Below, one piece after another: positions 61,967-64,000 of a stretch of DNA of 64,000 nucleotides; positions within the stretch are counted from its first letter, which is position 1; each line of letters begins with the position of its first letter. A model generated the notes under the pieces. The model saw only the letters and a list, made by a program, of their open reading frames with translations. It ran no database searches and had not been told where the DNA came from. The stretch is from assembly GCA_002074035.1 (NCBI GenBank), contig CP012849.1, forward strand, positions 253,918 to 317,917, given 5' to 3'. The position numbers and the translations under genes are program-made. Source of the stretch: Candidatus Riesia sp. GBBU (GTDB taxonomy: Bacteria; Pseudomonadota; Gammaproteobacteria; Enterobacterales; Enterobacteriaceae).

Positions 61967-62754
61967 TATTATCAGATTCTCATTGCCATTTAAGATATTT
62001 TATAGACAAAAATAAGTCTAATAATTTGAAAGATATTATAAACTTTTCTCGTAAGAATTATGTTAAGTATATTCTTTGTGTTTCTGTAAAACCTTCAGAT
62101 TTTTTTATTGTTAAAAAATATGTCAAAAATATCAGTAATAAAAGCATATTTTATTCATTTGGTATACACCCTTTAGCAATAAAATCAGAAAATGAAATTT
62201 CTTCACTTATTAATAAGATATCTTACGATGAGATTGTTGCTTTTGGAGAAACTGGACTAGACTTTTCTTTAAATGCTGAAATCTATCCAGATTTACAAAA
62301 ATATGTTTTTCGAAAACATGTTAGGATGGCTAACATGTTCTGTAAACCTTTAATTATACATAGTAGAAACTCTTATAAAGAAACATTAAACATTTTAAGA
62401 GAAGAAAAAATTCATAATTGCGGAGGTGTAGTTCACTGTTTTACAGGTAACATAAGTCAAGCAAGAAAATTCCTAGATTTAGGTTTATATGTTTCATTTT
62501 CTGGAATCATTACTTTTAGTAATGCTGCAAAAGTTCGACAAACTGCAAAATTTGTTCCTGTTGATCGAATGTTAATAGAAACAGATTCTCCATTTTTGTC
62601 CCCTAATCCTTTTAGAGGAAAAGAAAACCAACCCGCATATCTTAAATATATAGCTAATACGATTTCTAAAATTAAAATGATCAAAATAGAAAAATTTTCT
62701 GAAATAACAACAAAAAATTTTGTTGATCTTTTTTTAAAAAAAGCTTTAGTTTAA
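61963..62754 (+). CDS. ycfH: TatD-family metal-dependent hydrolase (YcfH type), TTG start
   Basis: TatD-type nuclease; cellular role not settled. About 263 residues (E. coli YcfH 265). Metal ligands: HCH in DSHCHL, Glu in FGETGLD, His in IIHSRN and VHCFTG, Asp in ETDSPFL. GKENQPAYL is typical of YcfH. I start at the TTG at 61963: a perfect AAGGAG ends 5 bases before it, it gives (M)ILSDSHCHL matching E. coli MFLVDSHCHL, and it makes a TTGA overlap with the holB stop. The ATG at 61945 is in frame but would place the Shine-Dalgarno inside the gene. Confidence 0.93.
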   Translation: MILSDSHCHLRYFIDKNKSNNLKDIINFSRKNYVKYILCVSVKPSDFFIVKKYVKNISNKSIFYSFGIHPLAIKSENEISSLINKISYDEIVAFGETGLDFSLNAEIYPDLQKYVFRKHVRMANMFCKPLIIHSRNSYKETLNILREEKIHNCGGVVHCFTGNISQARKFLDLGLYVSFSGIITFSNAAKVRQTAKFVPVDRMLIETDSPFLSPNPFRGKENQPAYLKYIANTISKIKMIKIEKFSEITTKNFVDLFLKKALV

Positions 62755-62837
62755 AAATTAAACTTTATTTATTAGTAAATATTATTTAAATAACTTTAAA
62801 ATTATTTTCTTGGTTTTTTATAAAAAAGTTTGTTTTT

Positions 62838-64000
62838 ATGAAAAAGTTCACTGGAAATTATCATAGTTTTTTAAAAAAATTAAAGAAGTTACCTCAATCT
62901 ATTTCTGGAATATCTACAATTTATAAAACAAAATGTTTTAGAAAAATTTTACTAGAAAAAATAGCTAATTCTAAAAAATATATTTATATTGTTGCATTAT
63001 ATTTCGAAATGGATGGCGCAGGAAAAGATATAATAAAAGCTTTATATAAATCTAAGAGGATTACTCCTAAATTAGACATAAAGATTATAGTTGATTTAAA
63101 TAGAGCTAAAAGAAATAGAGTTGGAGAAAGATCTAAAAGCACTAATGCTGATTTGTATCGTCAGATTTCTGTAGAAAATCCTCTAGTTGAAATTCCAATT
63201 TACGGGGTTCCAATAAGTATTAGTGAAACGTTTGGTGTTTTTCATTTAAAAGGATTCATATTTGATAATTTTGTAGTTTACAGTGGAGCGAACATAAACA
63301 ATTCTTATCTAAGACAAAAATGCCAATATAGATATGATAGATATCATCTAATAAAAAATCGTCAACTAGCCATTACCATGAAATCTTTTATAGACAATTA
63401 TTTTATTTCTTCAAAAGTTGTTCAACGTTTAGATAAATCAAGAATATCTAAAAAAAATTTCATGTTAAATATTTCAATTCAAAAACTTAGAAAGAAACTA
63501 AGAAATTGTTGTTATACTTTCACAAGATTTGCTTCAAACGATGAATTGTCTGTTACTCCATTAATTGGTCTTGGAAAAAAAAATTTTTTAAATAAAACAA
63601 TTTTAAATTTAATGTACAGTACTGAAAAGATTATGGTAATATGTACTCCTTACTTCAATTTTCCTAATTTTTTGATGAAAATAATTGAAAAACTATTATT
63701 TGAAGGTAAAAAAATAGAAATCATTACTGCTGATAAAACCGCAAATGATTTTTTTTCTTTTAAAAAAAAGTTTAACTACATACATATAATTCCTTATTTG
63801 TACGAAAATAATTTAAGACTTTTTGTAAAAAGACTACAATATTTTATAGATACACAAGATTTAAAAATAAGAGTTTGGAAAAATGGAATTAACAGTTGTC
63901 ATCTAAAAGGAATGTGGATAGACGAAAACTGGCAGTTAATTACTGGCAATAATTTGAATATAAGAAGTTGGAGACTAGATTTAGAAAACGCTATACTGAT
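62838..64000 (+). CDS. pssA: Phosphatidylserine synthase, 3' end cut by window edge
   Basis: Makes phosphatidylserine from CDP-diacylglycerol and serine, the route to phosphatidylethanolamine. I translated from the ATG at 62838; the frame is open to the end of the window, about 387 codons (E. coli 451). Phospholipase D-type motifs HxKxxxxD occur twice: HLKGFIFD and HLKGMWID, the latter followed by ITGNNLN and SWRLDLENA. IVALYFEMDGAGKDI, NPLVEIPIYGVPI and ICTPYFNFP match E. coli PssA closely. It uses CDP-diacylglycerol from CdsA. Confidence 0.96.
   Translation, partial: MKKFTGNYHSFLKKLKKLPQSISGISTIYKTKCFRKILLEKIANSKKYIYIVALYFEMDGAGKDIIKALYKSKRITPKLDIKIIVDLNRAKRNRVGERSKSTNADLYRQISVENPLVEIPIYGVPISISETFGVFHLKGFIFDNFVVYSGANINNSYLRQKCQYRYDRYHLIKNRQLAITMKSFIDNYFISSKVVQRLDKSRISKKNFMLNISIQKLRKKLRNCCYTFTRFASNDELSVTPLIGLGKKNFLNKTILNLMYSTEKIMVICTPYFNFPNFLMKIIEKLLFEGKKIEIITADKTANDFFSFKKKFNYIHIIPYLYENNLRLFVKRLQYFIDTQDLKIRVWKNGINSCHLKGMWIDENWQLITGNNLNIRSWRLDLENAIL

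Overview
The window reads as a slice of the shrunken, strongly A+T-rich chromosome of a gammaproteobacterial obligate symbiont, most likely an Enterobacterales-derived insect endosymbiont. Almost every protein aligns by eye along its length with an Escherichia coli housekeeping protein. Gene order is kept in short E. coli-like blocks from which intervening genes have dropped out. Poly(A) and poly(T) tracts are everywhere, and there are no insertion sequences, phage genes, CRISPR arrays or recognisable foreign genes. The genes for riboflavin (ribB), PLP (pdxA), folate (pabC, folA), CoA (coaE) and thiamine uptake (thiBPQ) fit a symbiont of a vitamin-poor, for example blood-feeding, host. That last point is inference, and I cannot name the species from sequence alone.

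Layout. 1-5350 (minus strand): promoter, 16S, tRNA-Ile(GAU), 23S, then coaE cut by the left edge. No 5S gene follows the 23S. The inverted-repeat processing stems around both rRNAs are still visible. 5652-7328: proS. 7343-25393 (minus): rpsB-tsf-pyrH-frr-dxr-uppS-cdsA-bamA-lpxD-fabZ-lpxA-lpxB-dnaE-accA-tilS, a large ancestral block lacking rseP, skp and rnhB. map diverges from rpsB. 26354-27737: the longest gene-free stretch. 27738-29451: thyA and lgt. 29687-36257: thiB-thiP-thiQ-pdxA-rsmA-apaH and a broken folA. 36292-42118: plsC-parC-parE and ribB. 42539-50709: tpiA-fpr-glpK-hslU-hslV-priA and rpmE. 50834-54375: sbcB and rne. 54671-62754: rluC-rpmF-fabH-fabD-fabG-acpP-pabC-tmk-holB-tatD. pssA is cut by the right edge.

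Functionally the window covers envelope building (lipid A: lpxA/B/D; outer-membrane assembly: bamA; isoprenoids and undecaprenyl carrier: dxr, uppS; phospholipid: cdsA, plsC, pssA; lipoprotein: lgt; fatty acids: accA, fabD/G/H/Z, acpP), replication and topology (dnaE, holB, priA, parC/E), translation and RNA processing, nucleotide synthesis (pyrH, tmk, thyA, folA) and cofactors.

The main oddities are decay signs inside otherwise conserved genes. tilS and folA are each split by a frameshift at a homopolymer tract with an intact downstream half, and both would be healed by +1 slippage. sbcB is a full-length frame that has lost three of five exonuclease active-site residues. The ProRS editing domain is degenerate. 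uppS, tmk, glpK and parC carry substitutions in normally conserved motifs. Several starts are best read as GTG or TTG with a strong Shine-Dalgarno.
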